A stretch of 64,000 nt of DNA from JAMQPK01 sp963761975 (GCA_963761975.1 CAVXIR010000003.1:1-64000), one strand, 5' to 3'; counted from the first letter of the stretch, positions 28,764-37,047 are shown. Notes: generated from the sequence alone by a model not told the origin. Numbers and translations are program-made.

Positions 28764-29135
28764 ATGAGCAAGCGCTCACTGGTATCGGTCGTCGACGACG
28801 ACGAGTCCGTCCGCGAGTCGCTCCCAGACTTGCTGCGGCAGTTCGGCTTTGCCGCCCAAACCTTCACATCGGCGGAAGCGTTCCTCGCCTCGGAGGTTGT
28901 CACCGAGACGAGCTGCCTGATCCTCGACATCGCAATGCCTGGCATGTCAGGCCCCGATCTTCAGCAGGAATTGATGCGTCGCCGGCAGGAGATCCCGATT
29001 GTCTTCATCACCGCTAACGGAGACAGGACGGTCCGTTCGCGTCTGCTCGCGCAGGGCGCAGTTGAGTGCCTGTTCAAGCCGTTTAGCGAGACGGCCCTGC
29101 TCGACGCACTCAACGTCGCGCTCCGACTGAGGTAA
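28764..29135 (+). CDS. Stand-alone receiver-domain response regulator
   Basis: A 123-residue receiver: VSVVDDDESVRESL, phospho-Asp in LILDIAMPGMSGPD, FITANGD with the conserved Thr, and LFKPFSET with the Lys. There is no output domain. It lies between kinase 2 and a FixJ-like gene, the same trio as at 10.0-13.8 kb but here collinear. Likely a phosphate sink or intermediate for kinase 2. Confidence 0.9.
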   Translation: MSKRSLVSVVDDDESVRESLPDLLRQFGFAAQTFTSAEAFLASEVVTETSCLILDIAMPGMSGPDLQQELMRRRQEIPIVFITANGDRTVRSRLLAQGAVECLFKPFSETALLDALNVALRLR

Positions 29136-29224
29136 GCATGACAACGATAAGCACGGGAACCGTTACACGTGTGCCGTATACTGTGGCGTCGGCGATCGCC
29201 TCTCGTTCCATCGGGGTGCTCACC

Positions 29225-29851
29225 ATGCCGGACGTACCACCGATTGTGTTCGTCGTCGATGACGACGTTTCCGTGCGCGAATCGTTGGAGCTGCTGATCA
29301 AGAGCGCAGGCTGGCAGCCGGAAACGTTCGTGTCGGCACAGGAATTTCTTTCCCGCCCGCACCCGCTAGTTCCGTGTTGCCTGGTGCTCGACGTGACACT
29401 TCCGGGGCTCAACGGCCTGGAGCTGCAGCAGAAGCTCGCCGGCCGCACGGACATGCCGATCATCTTCATCACCGGCCACGGCGACGTGCCCATGACCGTG
29501 CAAGCGATGAAAGCGGGAGCCGTCGAGTTCCTGACGAAGCCGTTCAAGGACGACGTGCTGCTGGACGCCATCCGCGGCGCCATCGAGCGGAGTCGTGCCG
29601 CACTCCGTCAGGATTCGGAGACGCGGGTCTTGCGCGACTGCTACGCGTCACTCACTCCTCGCGAACGCGAGGTTATGTCATGGGTCGTGTCCGGGCTGTT
29701 GAACAAACAGGTCGGTGGCGAACTCGGCATCAGCGAGATCACCGTGAAGGCCCACAGAGGTCAAGTCATGCGCAAGATGAAGGCTGAATCCCTCCCTGAC
29801 CTGGTGACGATGGCCGCCCATCTGGGCCTTCGGCCTGCGCCGAAACACTGA
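29225..29851 (+). CDS. FixJ-family response regulator 2
   Basis: 208 residues from ATG 29225; an alternative ATG at 29138 would add 29 unconserved residues. Receiver: IVFVVDDDVSVRESLELL, phospho-Asp in LVLDVTLPGLNG, FITGHGDVPMTVQAMKAGA, LTKPF. Output domain: LTPREREVMSWVVSGLLNKQ and GELGISEITVKAHRGQVM. Closely related to regulator 1 in the HTH, so the two may share target sequences. The gap before it (29136-29224) has room for its own promoter. Confidence 0.9.
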   Translation: MPDVPPIVFVVDDDVSVRESLELLIKSAGWQPETFVSAQEFLSRPHPLVPCCLVLDVTLPGLNGLELQQKLAGRTDMPIIFITGHGDVPMTVQAMKAGAVEFLTKPFKDDVLLDAIRGAIERSRAALRQDSETRVLRDCYASLTPREREVMSWVVSGLLNKQVGGELGISEITVKAHRGQVMRKMKAESLPDLVTMAAHLGLRPAPKH

Positions 29852-29906
29852 CCAGTCGGCCGACCGTCGCCTTTCATCGCCCGGACTGTCGTCCGCTCCC
29901 TGCGAC

Positions 29907-30428
29907 TCAGGTGGCCGCACCAGCGCGCCGGGGCAGTTTCCAGCCAGGCCGCGGGAAGTGGCAGGTATAGCCGACCGGGTAGCGCTCGAGATAGTCCTGG
30001 TGCTCGGGCTCGGCCTCCCAGAATTCGCGGGCGGGCGAGACTTTCGTCACAACACGGCCTGGCCACAGGCCGGAGGCCTTGACATCGTCGATTGTCCGGA
30101 GTGCCTCGTAACGCTGCGCCTCGGAGACATAGAAGATTTCCGAGCGATACGAAGTTCCGACATCGTTGCCTTGGCGATTCAACGTGGTCGGATCGTGGAT
30201 CTGGAAGAAGAACTCCAGAAGATCGCGATAGCTGATCCGTGTCGGGTCAAACTCGATCTCGATGGCCTCGGCGTGAGATCCATGGTTACGATAGGTCGCG
30301 TTCGGCACATCGCCGCCTGTGCATCCGACACGTGTGTTGACTACGCCGTGCAGCTTCCGGATCAGGTCCTGCATGCCCCAGAAGCAACCGCCGGCAAGCA
30401 CTGCTCGTTCAAGCTTGGTTGTGGTCAT
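29907..30428 (-). CDS. msrA: Methionine-S-sulfoxide reductase A
   Basis: 173 residues from ATG 30428 with AGAGAGGA upstream. The catalytic motif GGCFWGMQDL, GCTGGDVPNATYRNHGSHAEA and HDPTTLNRQGNDVGTSYRS are diagnostic of MsrA. It reduces Met-S-sulfoxide using thioredoxin; no signal peptide, so cytoplasmic. The C-terminus (KLPRRAGAAT) lacks obvious recycling cysteines. It is convergent with the FixJ-like regulator and pairs functionally with the exported MsrB in the same block. Confidence 0.93.
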   Translation of the reverse strand: MTTTKLERAVLAGGCFWGMQDLIRKLHGVVNTRVGCTGGDVPNATYRNHGSHAEAIEIEFDPTRISYRDLLEFFFQIHDPTTLNRQGNDVGTSYRSEIFYVSEAQRYEALRTIDDVKASGLWPGRVVTKVSPAREFWEAEPEHQDYLERYPVGYTCHFPRPGWKLPRRAGAAT

Positions 30429-30486
30429 AAGTCCTCTCTTTCCCCCACGTGGACGTTGACGTCGTCGAGAATACCGTGTTGGCGCT

Positions 30487-30882
30487 TCAGGGCCACAGCA
30501 CTCCTCCAGCCCGAAGGTGCGCTGAGGGGCTCTGGAATTGTCGGCAGCGATCGATGTCACCGTAGTCGGCGATCTGCTGGACCAGCCTGTTCACCGTGCC
30601 CCACTTCCTCAGTTCAAACAAACTGATTGAGGCAAGGATGTCGGTCCTCGTTGTCTTCGAAGACAGGAAAGTCTGGTGTGCCGCCACGTCGGTGATCGTG
30701 TACCCGCGAGAGCAACGTCCGTTGGCGCCGTCCGCCTCGCGTGAATTGCCATTCACAAGTTGATTACACCCGAGGCATAGGCCCCGGTCCATCGGACGAT
30801 GGTATGGGTCCACCAGGAACCCCTCATGCATATGTGGTCGCTCGCGTCGACCGACACCATCGTCCAATAGATCTGCATTCAC
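30487..30882 (-). CDS. Hypothetical ORF, doubtful
   Basis: The 520-base gap between msrA and the BON gene holds one long minus frame (131 codons) with a GLCLGCNQLVNG segment and a leucine/isoleucine-rich stretch (TDILASISLFELRKWG). No family is recognised and no clear ribosome-binding site is seen. It may be the remnant of an inserted gene or non-coding. Confidence 0.2.
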   Translation of the reverse strand: MNADLLDDGVGRRERPHMHEGFLVDPYHRPMDRGLCLGCNQLVNGNSREADGANGRCSRGYTITDVAAHQTFLSSKTTRTDILASISLFELRKWGTVNRLVQQIADYGDIDRCRQFQSPSAHLRAGGVLWP

Positions 30883-30950
30883 ACGAATGCTTCAATGAGC
30901 GTGTTCGAATGATGCGGATTTCAAACGGGAACAGATCAGGAGGACGAAAA

Positions 30951-31556
30951 ATGAGCTCTTACATCGGCGCGCTACGCATCGGTCTCGCCGCCCTGGCGCT
31001 GCTGGGAGCGCTCACTGGTGTCATCCGTGCCTCGGCGCAGAATGTCACGTCAGAAGAGACAGTCCGCTCGGTGCGGCGCATGCTGGAGCGCCTCCCATAC
31101 TACGGCGTATTCGATTACATCGTCTTCCGCGTCGATCGCGGCACTGTCTACCTCGCCGGCTACAGTTTCGAGGGACGTCTGAAAAAGGACGCAGAAACCG
31201 CCACGAAACGGGCGAGCGGCGTCAGCGAAGTGGCCAACAAGATTGAAGTGCTGCCCGCATCGCAGAACGATGACCGAATCCGTTGGGAGACGTTCTACCG
31301 GATCTACACCGATGACTTCCTATCGCGGTACGCACCCGGGGGCGAGCTGGGAGTGTTGCAAGAGCTGAGGGATGAACGGCACTTCCCGGGCATGCAGCCG
31401 GTCGGCATCTACCCCATCCACATTGTCGTGAAGAACGGTCGAACGATGCTGCTCGGCGTCGTCGACAGCGCCGCGGACCGCCAGATTGCTGAAGTGCGCG
31501 CGCGCGAGGTGACTGGCGTCTTCGAGGTGGAGAACGGTCTGACCATGGCTCGATAG
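30951..31556 (+). CDS. Periplasmic BON-domain protein
   Basis: 201 residues from ATG 30951, seven bases after AGGAGG. A signal peptide (GLAALALLGALTGVIRASAQ) is followed by two BON-like units: SVRRMLERLPYYGVFDYIVFRVDRGTVYLAGY...KRASGVSEVANKIEVLP and IHIVVKNGRTMLLGVVDSAADRQIAEVRAREVTGVFEVENGL. BON domains bind phospholipid or stabilise the envelope and are often induced by osmotic or oxidative stress. It closes the second stress block; a recombination-module repeat begins 70 bases later. Confidence 0.88.
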   Translation: MSSYIGALRIGLAALALLGALTGVIRASAQNVTSEETVRSVRRMLERLPYYGVFDYIVFRVDRGTVYLAGYSFEGRLKKDAETATKRASGVSEVANKIEVLPASQNDDRIRWETFYRIYTDDFLSRYAPGGELGVLQELRDERHFPGMQPVGIYPIHIVVKNGRTMLLGVVDSAADRQIAEVRAREVTGVFEVENGLTMAR

Positions 31557-31625
31557 ATGAGCCCCGTGACCGAACGTGCGGACGAACACCGAGGAGTACA
31601 GAGAAGACGCGCTAAGTAGCGAGTC

Positions 31626-31870
31626 GATTGTGATAGGACTGTGATACGTCAGGCCCAAAACCTCGAGGAACATCGAGGTTTACGGACGCACACTGAGCGA
31701 TGGTTTTAGGGGGTTAAGCGACTGATCACGTGTGCGTTGACGCGCTTCAGTGTGGGTCGGTGTCGGTCGAGGACTTCGCTTTCCAAGCGTGCTCGATCGA
31801 CCACTCCGACATCTCTCCGTTTAGAATCAAGCACTTGCGGACGGCCAGGAACAGTGTCACGCAAAACCCT
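31626..31870. repeat. Recombination-module repeat copy B with tRNA-Ser fragment
   Basis: Order as in copy A: direct repeats ATTGTGATAGG/ACTGTGATACG (about 31627-31648), CGAGGTTTACGGACGCACA, half-site GTTAAGCGACTGA (about 31712), the tRNA-Ser 5' half (31777-31818), TTTAGAATCAA, inverted half-site TCAAGCACTTGC (about 31827). The direct repeats are a variant of those in A, C and D and match the partial copy at 39.1 kb. The gap 31557-31956 holds no gene. Confidence 0.75.
31777..31818 (-). pseudogene. tRNA-Ser(GGA) 5'-half fragment B
   Basis: Minus strand: GGAGAGATGTCGGAGTGG, D-loop TCGATCGA, then the anticodon arm GCACGC-TTGGAAA-GCG. Similarity ends at the same position as in copy A. The D-stem and GG of the D-loop are intact. 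Confidence 0.7.
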
Positions 31871-31956
31871 CCTTCAATTCCCAGCGTTCTTCCATCAGGC
31901 TTGGAATCAGCAGCTTACAAGACACACATCAACAGTTGATCGCGCGAATCGTGTAA

Positions 31957-32481
31957 GACCCGGTTTCCGCCGCCAATGAGGCCGGAGAGGGTTACAAGGC
32001 CGGCATCGGGACGACTGCGATCGGCGGGAAGTTCGACTTCTATGGCGACGAGCGCCGCGGCATTTCCGTCGCGGTGTATCCACAGCTCGAATTCGCGCCG
32101 GCGCACGGGGCCGAGAAGGGACTCTCGGAGGCCGGCCAGACCATCGTGCTGCCGCTCCTCGTCGCGCGCGAGTTTCACGCGTTCACGTTCGTGTTCAACG
32201 GCGAGCTCGAAAAACCGTTGCACGATCCATCGCGGGAGCTCGCATCCGGATTCGGCTTCGCGTTCGGCCGGTCGTTCACGCGGAAGGTCGCCGCGATGAT
32301 CGAGCTGCGCACCGAATCGAGCATCGACTTCCAGCGAGATCGGCTCGTGCTGGTGAACGCCGGCATCATCGACGGCGTGCGCAACGTCGTCGTGTACGCG
32401 AACATCGGCCATTCGGTGTTCTCCGACGACGGAGGGCATTTCTACGCCGGCGGCGGCTTCAAGGTCGTGATCGGCCGGTAG
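31957..32481 (+). pseudogene. Outer-membrane transporter-like gene lacking its 5' half
   Basis: A frame open from just after a TAA at 31954 reads EGYKAGIGTTAIGGKFDFYG, ISVAVYPQLEFAPAHG, GQTIVLPLLVAREF and ends GHFYAGGGFKVVIGR. This pattern (KYRF-like strand, YPQ, VLPL, terminal glycine-rich strand) is that of MetA-pathway/transporter-like outer-membrane proteins, but only about 175 C-terminal residues remain and there is no signal peptide. The missing half would lie where repeat copy B now is, so the gene was probably cut by that recombination event. A GTG at 32074 could start a shorter product. Confidence 0.6.
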
Positions 32482-32487
32482 CCGGGC

Positions 32488-34989
32488 GTGCTACCCTCGA
32501 CAGCCGTGGGCCGCGACATCAGGCTCGCGCTCAGGCGGCTCGGCGCGACGCCTCTCTTCACAACCTTCGCGATTCTCTCGCTCGCGGTCGGCGTCGCGAT
32601 CACGACAGCCGTGTATTCGATCGTCGATGCGGTGTTCCTGCGCGGCCTCGGCATCCACGAGCCCGATCGCGTCGCCGTCATCGTCACCCCGTACAGCGGA
32701 CGGCTGCTGACCGGCACGGTGTCGGAGCCGGACTTCCGCGATGTGCAGACCGCCCAGACGTCGTTCTCCCACGTCGCCGCGTCCGCCACGTTCGTTCGCC
32801 GCCTTGCCCTGCCGTCCGTGACGGAGATGGTCATCGGCGAGTCGGTGAGCGGATCGTACTTCGCCACGCTCGGCGTGGGCGCCAAGCTCGGACGCACGAT
32901 TCAGCCGAGCGACGATGCCGGCGGCGGACGTGTGGTGATGCTGAGCGATACGCTGTGGCGACGGCGGTTCGCGTCCGATCCGCGGATCGTCGGCGCCACC
33001 GTGGCGATCTCCGGAGAACCCTTCGAGATTATCGGCGTGGCGCCGGCCTCGTTCAGCGGTCCTCGCGGATGGCTGGTGGGCACGCAGTTCTGGATTCCAC
33101 TCGGTACCGAGTCACGGTTGAAGGAGTCCCCCCGGACGGCGGCGCCGCGCGCCACAGCACGAGACGATCGACGGCTCACCGTCTTTGGCCGCCTCGCAAC
33201 GGAGGTGACGATCGCCGCGGCATCGGCGGAAATGCAGACCATCGCCGAGCGGCTCGACGAGTTTTTTCCGCCGCGATTCCGTGGCAAGGGCGTCGGCGCC
33301 ACGGATCGCCCGTGGCGCGCAAAGACCATGGCGGCGATCTCCGACGACGAGGACTCCGCCGTGCGCCGGTTCGGGATGACGCTCGTGGCGCTCGTCGGGT
33401 TGGTGCTGGTCGTCGCCTGCACGAACCTCGGCAACCTCGTGCTCGCCCGCGGAAGTACACGGCTGCGCGAGCTCGCCGTGCGGCGCGCCCTCGGCGCATC
33501 GAGGTGGCGGCTCGTGCGCGAACAGTGTCTCGAGAGCGTGATGCTGGCGGCCGGCGGCGCATTCGCGTCCTACGTCATGTTCGAGCTGTTGCGCGTCGTG
33601 ATGGACACCGAGTTCAGCCTCGCCATGCCTTTCGGCGGCCGTACCACGCTGTCGTTTCATCCCGCGCTGAACGTGCCGGCGCTGACGATCGCGGTCTCGT
33701 CGCTCCTCATCGCGCTCGTCGTCTTCGGCCTCGAGCCGGCGATTCAGCTGACGCGCACGCTCGACGTTCGCGGCGCGCTCGCCGGCGGATCGGCCGCCGG
33801 ACCGCAGCGCGGCCGGCGCCAGCGGCTTCTCCTGCGGTGGCAGGTCGCCATCGCGGCCGGGTTCTTCATCATCGCCACCATGTTCGTGAAGTACTCGATC
33901 GCGGAGGCGCGCCATGATTCCGGCATCGACCTGGATCGAATCGGCGTCGCCGTTCTCAATTTCGACACGCCGGAGTGGAACGAGCCTCGCGCACGGCGCA
34001 TCTTCGACCGGGTACTCGACGAGCTGCGGCGCCATCCGTCGGTCGAGGCGGCCTCACTGTCGAGTGGATTGCCCTTCGGCGTGCCGAGTACGCTGCGTCT
34101 GTCCATCTCACCACTGGAACAGACGAGCGCCGCGCGAATGGACCCGCAGGTGGTGACGACGATCGCCGGGGCCCCCTCGATGTTCCGAACGCTGGGGGTG
34201 GAGATCCTTCGTGGACGCGGTTTCGACGATCGCGACGGGCCGGCCGCGCCACGCGTCGTGGTCCTGAGCGAATTCACGGCACGGCAGATGTTCGGTACCG
34301 CCGACGTCGTCGGGCGGGAGATGGCGGTCGGCCAGACGCGGTCCCCGACGGCCACGATCGTCGGCGTTGCCGCCGATACGGACGTGGGCAGTATCTTCGC
34401 GGATCCGCGGCCACTGGCCTACGTGCCGCTGACGCAGCACTACCAGCCGCTCATCACGGTCGTCGCGCGGGCATCCGGATCGGTGACGAATGCGGTGGGC
34501 GCGATGCGCGAGGCCATCCGGCGTGCCGATCCGGACGTGGCGGTCGACACCATCGGGACGGGACGATCGGTGCTCGCCGGACCGTTTCAGGTCCTGCGCG
34601 GGCTCGGCATGACGGCGGTCGGCCTCGGCGCGATCACGCTGCTTCTCGCCATGGCGGGCCTCTACGGCATCCAGTCGCATATCATTGCAAACCGCACGCG
34701 GGAGATCGGCGTGCGGATGTCGTTGGGGGCCACCGCCGGACAGATCAAGCGCATGGTGCTCGTGGACGGCTATCGTCCTGTCCTCGACGGGCTCATCTTC
34801 GGGTTGTCGATTGGCCTCGTCGGCCGGGCGATCGCGCGCGCGTATCTCGAGCTGGACGTCGCCATCGTCGATCCGTGGATGCTGGTGGTGACGCCGATTC
34901 CGTTGATCTGTGCCGCGTTCTTTGCCTGCTACTTGCCGGCCCGCAGGGCCGCGGCGGTCGATCCCAACGTAGCGCTCCGCAGCGAATAG
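32488..34989 (+). CDS. MacB/FtsX-type orphan permease 1 (acidobacterial duplicated type)
   Basis: 833 residues. One N-terminal helix (FAILSLAVGVAITTAVYSIVDAV), a MacB-PCD periplasmic domain, a first FtsX block (LVALVGLVLVVACTNLGNLVLARGS; ELAVRRALGASRWRLVREQ), then a second PCD and FtsX block (REIGVRMSLGATAGQIKRMVLVDGY) ending in LPARRAAAVDPNVALRSE. No ATPase gene is adjacent, which is usual for this orphan family. Likely moves lipoproteins or amphiphiles, or performs mechanotransmission; substrate unknown. The start used (TTG/CTA region at 32488) is approximate; MGRDIRLALRRLG-like sequence begins the conserved part. Confidence 0.88.
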   Translation: MLPSTAVGRDIRLALRRLGATPLFTTFAILSLAVGVAITTAVYSIVDAVFLRGLGIHEPDRVAVIVTPYSGRLLTGTVSEPDFRDVQTAQTSFSHVAASATFVRRLALPSVTEMVIGESVSGSYFATLGVGAKLGRTIQPSDDAGGGRVVMLSDTLWRRRFASDPRIVGATVAISGEPFEIIGVAPASFSGPRGWLVGTQFWIPLGTESRLKESPRTAAPRATARDDRRLTVFGRLATEVTIAAASAEMQTIAERLDEFFPPRFRGKGVGATDRPWRAKTMAAISDDEDSAVRRFGMTLVALVGLVLVVACTNLGNLVLARGSTRLRELAVRRALGASRWRLVREQCLESVMLAAGGAFASYVMFELLRVVMDTEFSLAMPFGGRTTLSFHPALNVPALTIAVSSLLIALVVFGLEPAIQLTRTLDVRGALAGGSAAGPQRGRRQRLLLRWQVAIAAGFFIIATMFVKYSIAEARHDSGIDLDRIGVAVLNFDTPEWNEPRARRIFDRVLDELRRHPSVEAASLSSGLPFGVPSTLRLSISPLEQTSAARMDPQVVTTIAGAPSMFRTLGVEILRGRGFDDRDGPAAPRVVVLSEFTARQMFGTADVVGREMAVGQTRSPTATIVGVAADTDVGSIFADPRPLAYVPLTQHYQPLITVVARASGSVTNAVGAMREAIRRADPDVAVDTIGTGRSVLAGPFQVLRGLGMTAVGLGAITLLLAMAGLYGIQSHIIANRTREIGVRMSLGATAGQIKRMVLVDGYRPVLDGLIFGLSIGLVGRAIARAYLELDVAIVDPWMLVVTPIPLICAAFFACYLPARRAAAVDPNVALRSE

Positions 34990-35021
34990 CCACGCCGGTA
35001 GTTTTCTGCCGTTCGTTTCCT

Positions 35022-35438
35022 ATGAAAACTTACAGCAGACACGACTTTACCCGAGAGGAACGCGCGGCGAGAGCCAAGGTTGCGATCAGCGCGGCGTTTG
35101 AGAGCAAAGAGCAAGCCTTTCTCGACTTCGTGCTCTCTCACTACGTCCGTGTTGGCGTGCAGGAACTCGACCAAGAGAAACTGACCCCATTGTTGCGGTT
35201 GAAATACAACAACTCAATTGCCGACGCGGTGGCTCACCTGGGCAAGCCTGAGGACATTGGACGAGTCTTCATCGGCTTCCAGAAATATCTGTATCAGCAA
35301 GAAGCGCGTTCGGCCGGAACACCGTTGAACGATAGTTCGATTAGTCGTCGCCGTCTGGGCCGAACGCTCGTTGCCCATGGCAGATCTCAAAGGAGGGCCG
35401 AAAACGACCTAGCCCCGCTTTTTGTCGCGCGCGGATAG
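35022..35438 (+). CDS. hsdR: Isolated C-terminal domain of type I restriction subunit R
   Basis: 138 residues from ATG 35022. AFLDFVLSHYVRVGVQELDQEK, LLRLKYNNSIADAVAHLG and IGRVFIGFQKYLYQ match the helical C-terminal domain of HsdR, which docks the motor subunit to the methylase core. The nuclease and helicase domains, HsdM and HsdS are all missing. The last 40 residues are unrelated to the family and run into flanking DNA. It is either a remnant or a decoy-like fragment; a remnant is more likely given the mosaic surroundings. Confidence 0.6.
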   Translation: MKTYSRHDFTREERAARAKVAISAAFESKEQAFLDFVLSHYVRVGVQELDQEKLTPLLRLKYNNSIADAVAHLGKPEDIGRVFIGFQKYLYQQEARSAGTPLNDSSISRRRLGRTLVAHGRSQRRAENDLAPLFVARG

Positions 35439-35509
35439 GCGCTGGAGGGCGACGGTGGGCGAGATCACCGTGTCGGTCGTCGGGTCCAAAAATCCAAACT
35501 GGTTCGACA

Positions 35510-36261
35510 CGCATCAGATCCCCCAAGAACGCCGCATACGCGATTCCCGACGAGGCTGCCACCCGGCTAATGACGGCTTCTCTGGACGTAACCGACCCAA
35601 CTGCCGCGACGAGAGTCGTCTCTGACGCTGTCGATCACTTTGGTCGAATCGATGTCCTCGTCAACAACGCGGGCTACGGTCTCATCACTGCGTTTGAGGA
35701 AATGTCGCCTGAACAAATCCACCAGCAATTCGCAACCAACGTATACGGCGTGATGAACGTCACTCGCGCCGTGTTGCCAGTCATGCGACGCCAGCGCAGC
35801 GGGCACTTGTTCACGATCGCTTCGATGGGTGGCTACCTCGGTGGATCGCGCGGGACAGCGTACGCCGCTTCCAAGTTTGCGGTGGCCGGCTTCACAGAGT
35901 CGCTCGCCTCGAACTCGAGGAGTTCGGCATCACCGCGACAATTGTCGGACCCGGATACTTCCGCACCGATTTTCTAGACAAGTCCTCGGCGATTCTCGAA
36001 CCGCCGACGCTCATCGAGGACTATCGCGCGTCAAATGCTGCGTTTCGCGCCGCCACGGAGACCGCCAACCATGCTCAACAAGGCGATCCGAACGCTCTCG
36101 GCCGCCTGCTTGTTGAAATCGCAGCGGAGAGAAAACCGCCACTTCACCTGCCGGTCGGCGCCGACGCCGTCCAGCTTGTCGAGCAGCATCACAACTCCGT
36201 GCTGAACGATATCAAGGCCTGGCGCGCCAAGAGCAGCAACACGGCTTTCAACGCCGGTTAG
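35510..36261 (+). pseudogene. SDR-family oxidoreductase, 5'-truncated and frameshifted
   Basis: The reading IPDEAATRLMTASLDVTDP, VLVNNAGYGLITAFEEM, IASMGGYLGGSRGTAYAASKFAV is a classical SDR catalytic half with Ser and Tyr-x3-Lys. The first ~40 residues, including the TGxxxGxG cofactor loop, are absent; upstream DNA is unrelated. Near 35905 the frame shifts to LEEFGITATIVGPGYFRTDFLD and on to a TAG at 36259-36261. Without the nucleotide-binding loop the product would be inactive. Confidence 0.65.
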
Positions 36262-36343
36262 TGTTCGTGCGTAGGCTTTACCACGTGCAGGACCGGTGGA
36301 GAACACCGGGACCTGCCACGACGGTCTGAAGCAACTGAAACTG

Positions 36344-36625
36344 AAAACTGTGTAGAAACTGTGTAAGGTGAGGGCAAGACTGGCGAGAAATACCGACGTT
36401 TACGGAGTCACATCGGGGCGCATTTCGCGAAGCTAAATCGTTGCTCCGTCTACGACAAGAGGTGTTTCAATATCGCTTGGCGAGAGTCACCACAATCGTT
36501 TTCCAAGCGTGCTCCTTCAACCACTCGGACATCTCTCCCCTCGACTCGCTACGCTCGCTCGGGGCAGGCCGTCTTTAGAATCAACAGTTTGCGAGCAGTC
36601 TGAAACAGATTATCGCACACGCCGC
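36344..36625. repeat. Recombination-module repeat copy C with tRNA-Ser fragment and REP insertion
   Basis: Direct repeats AAACTGTGTAG/AAACTGTGTAA (36345-36366), ACCGACGTTTACGGAGTCACA nearly the same as copy A, half-site GCTAAATCGTTG (about 36431), the tRNA-Ser 5' half (36497-36538), an inserted CTCGACTCGCTACGCTCGCT REP-like element (about 36539-36570), then TTTAGAATCAA and the inverted half-site TCAACAGTTTGC (about 36581). The insertion sits exactly between the tRNA 5' end and its usual flank. Confidence 0.75.
36497..36538 (-). pseudogene. tRNA-Ser(GGA) 5'-half fragment C
   Basis: The best preserved of the three: GGAGAGATGTCCGAGTGG, D-loop TTGAA, GGA closing the D-stem (TCC/GGA pair), G26, then CACGC-TTGGAAA-ACG. 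Position 34-36 is GGA, with T33 and A37. As in A and B the similarity ends in the 3' anticodon stem. Confidence 0.75.
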
Positions 36626-36654
36626 CAAAATCCTAACCGGTTATGCATCTTGTT

Positions 36655-36760
36655 TGGGCTTCAGTGGTTTGACTCGGGACACAGCGGACGTTTACTGGAA
36701 TTGTGTCAGACCTCCGAATGTGGCGCGATCCTTACGGCGAGCTTGTTGAGTCCGGCGCCA
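36655..36760. repeat. Partial module repeat copy E
   Basis: TTGTGTCAGACCTC (36701-36714), GCGATCCTTACGGCGA and TTGTTGAGTCCGG match the right end of copy D at 7053-7115 closely. It stands shortly before an IS3-type relic, so it may instead be the terminal repeat of that element. Confidence 0.5.
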
Positions 36761-36879
36761 CAGACAGCTTCGGTCCGTCCGCAGCGGCTTGATGGCCGGC
36801 TGCAGGTGGAGGGACGCAAGTTTCGTTGGGGTGTGCAGACGGGAGGCGCCTCCAAATGCCTCGCCATTGTTGGGATCGC

Positions 36880-37045
36880 GCGGCTGCGCATTCGGGCGTC
36901 GCATGAGGCGAGTCCGCGGCGGTACGAACGGCCGCGAATCTGAACGGACCTGCGCGAGGAGGGCGAACACGTCGGCCAGAAGCGCTCCGCAAGGCTGATG
37001 CGTGACAAGGGACTTCGCGCCCGCGCGCGCAAGCCGATAGTTAGT
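36880..37045 (+). mobile_element. IS3-family transposase (OrfB) relic
   Basis: Plus-strand fragments in shifting frames give IRASHEAS...RYGSPRI-like sequence, then GEHVGQKRSARLMRDKGLRARARKP. This is the helical N-terminal region of IS3/IS150-type OrfB (family form AxGRxGSPRIHxxLR...VxRKRVARLMRExGL). The DDE integrase core is absent; the gene is cut off where the protease begins on the other strand. Inactive. Confidence 0.65.
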
Positions 37046-37047
37046 GC

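Noticed and set aside
33975..35021. Plus frame overlapping the permease and running into the HsdR tail
   Set aside because: It is the shadow of the permease gene; only the part from ATG 35022 is supported.
36655..36760. Copy E as a certain member of the tRNA-module family
   Set aside because: It shares only the right-end motif and stands next to an IS3 relic, so it may be that element's terminus; kept only as a partial repeat.
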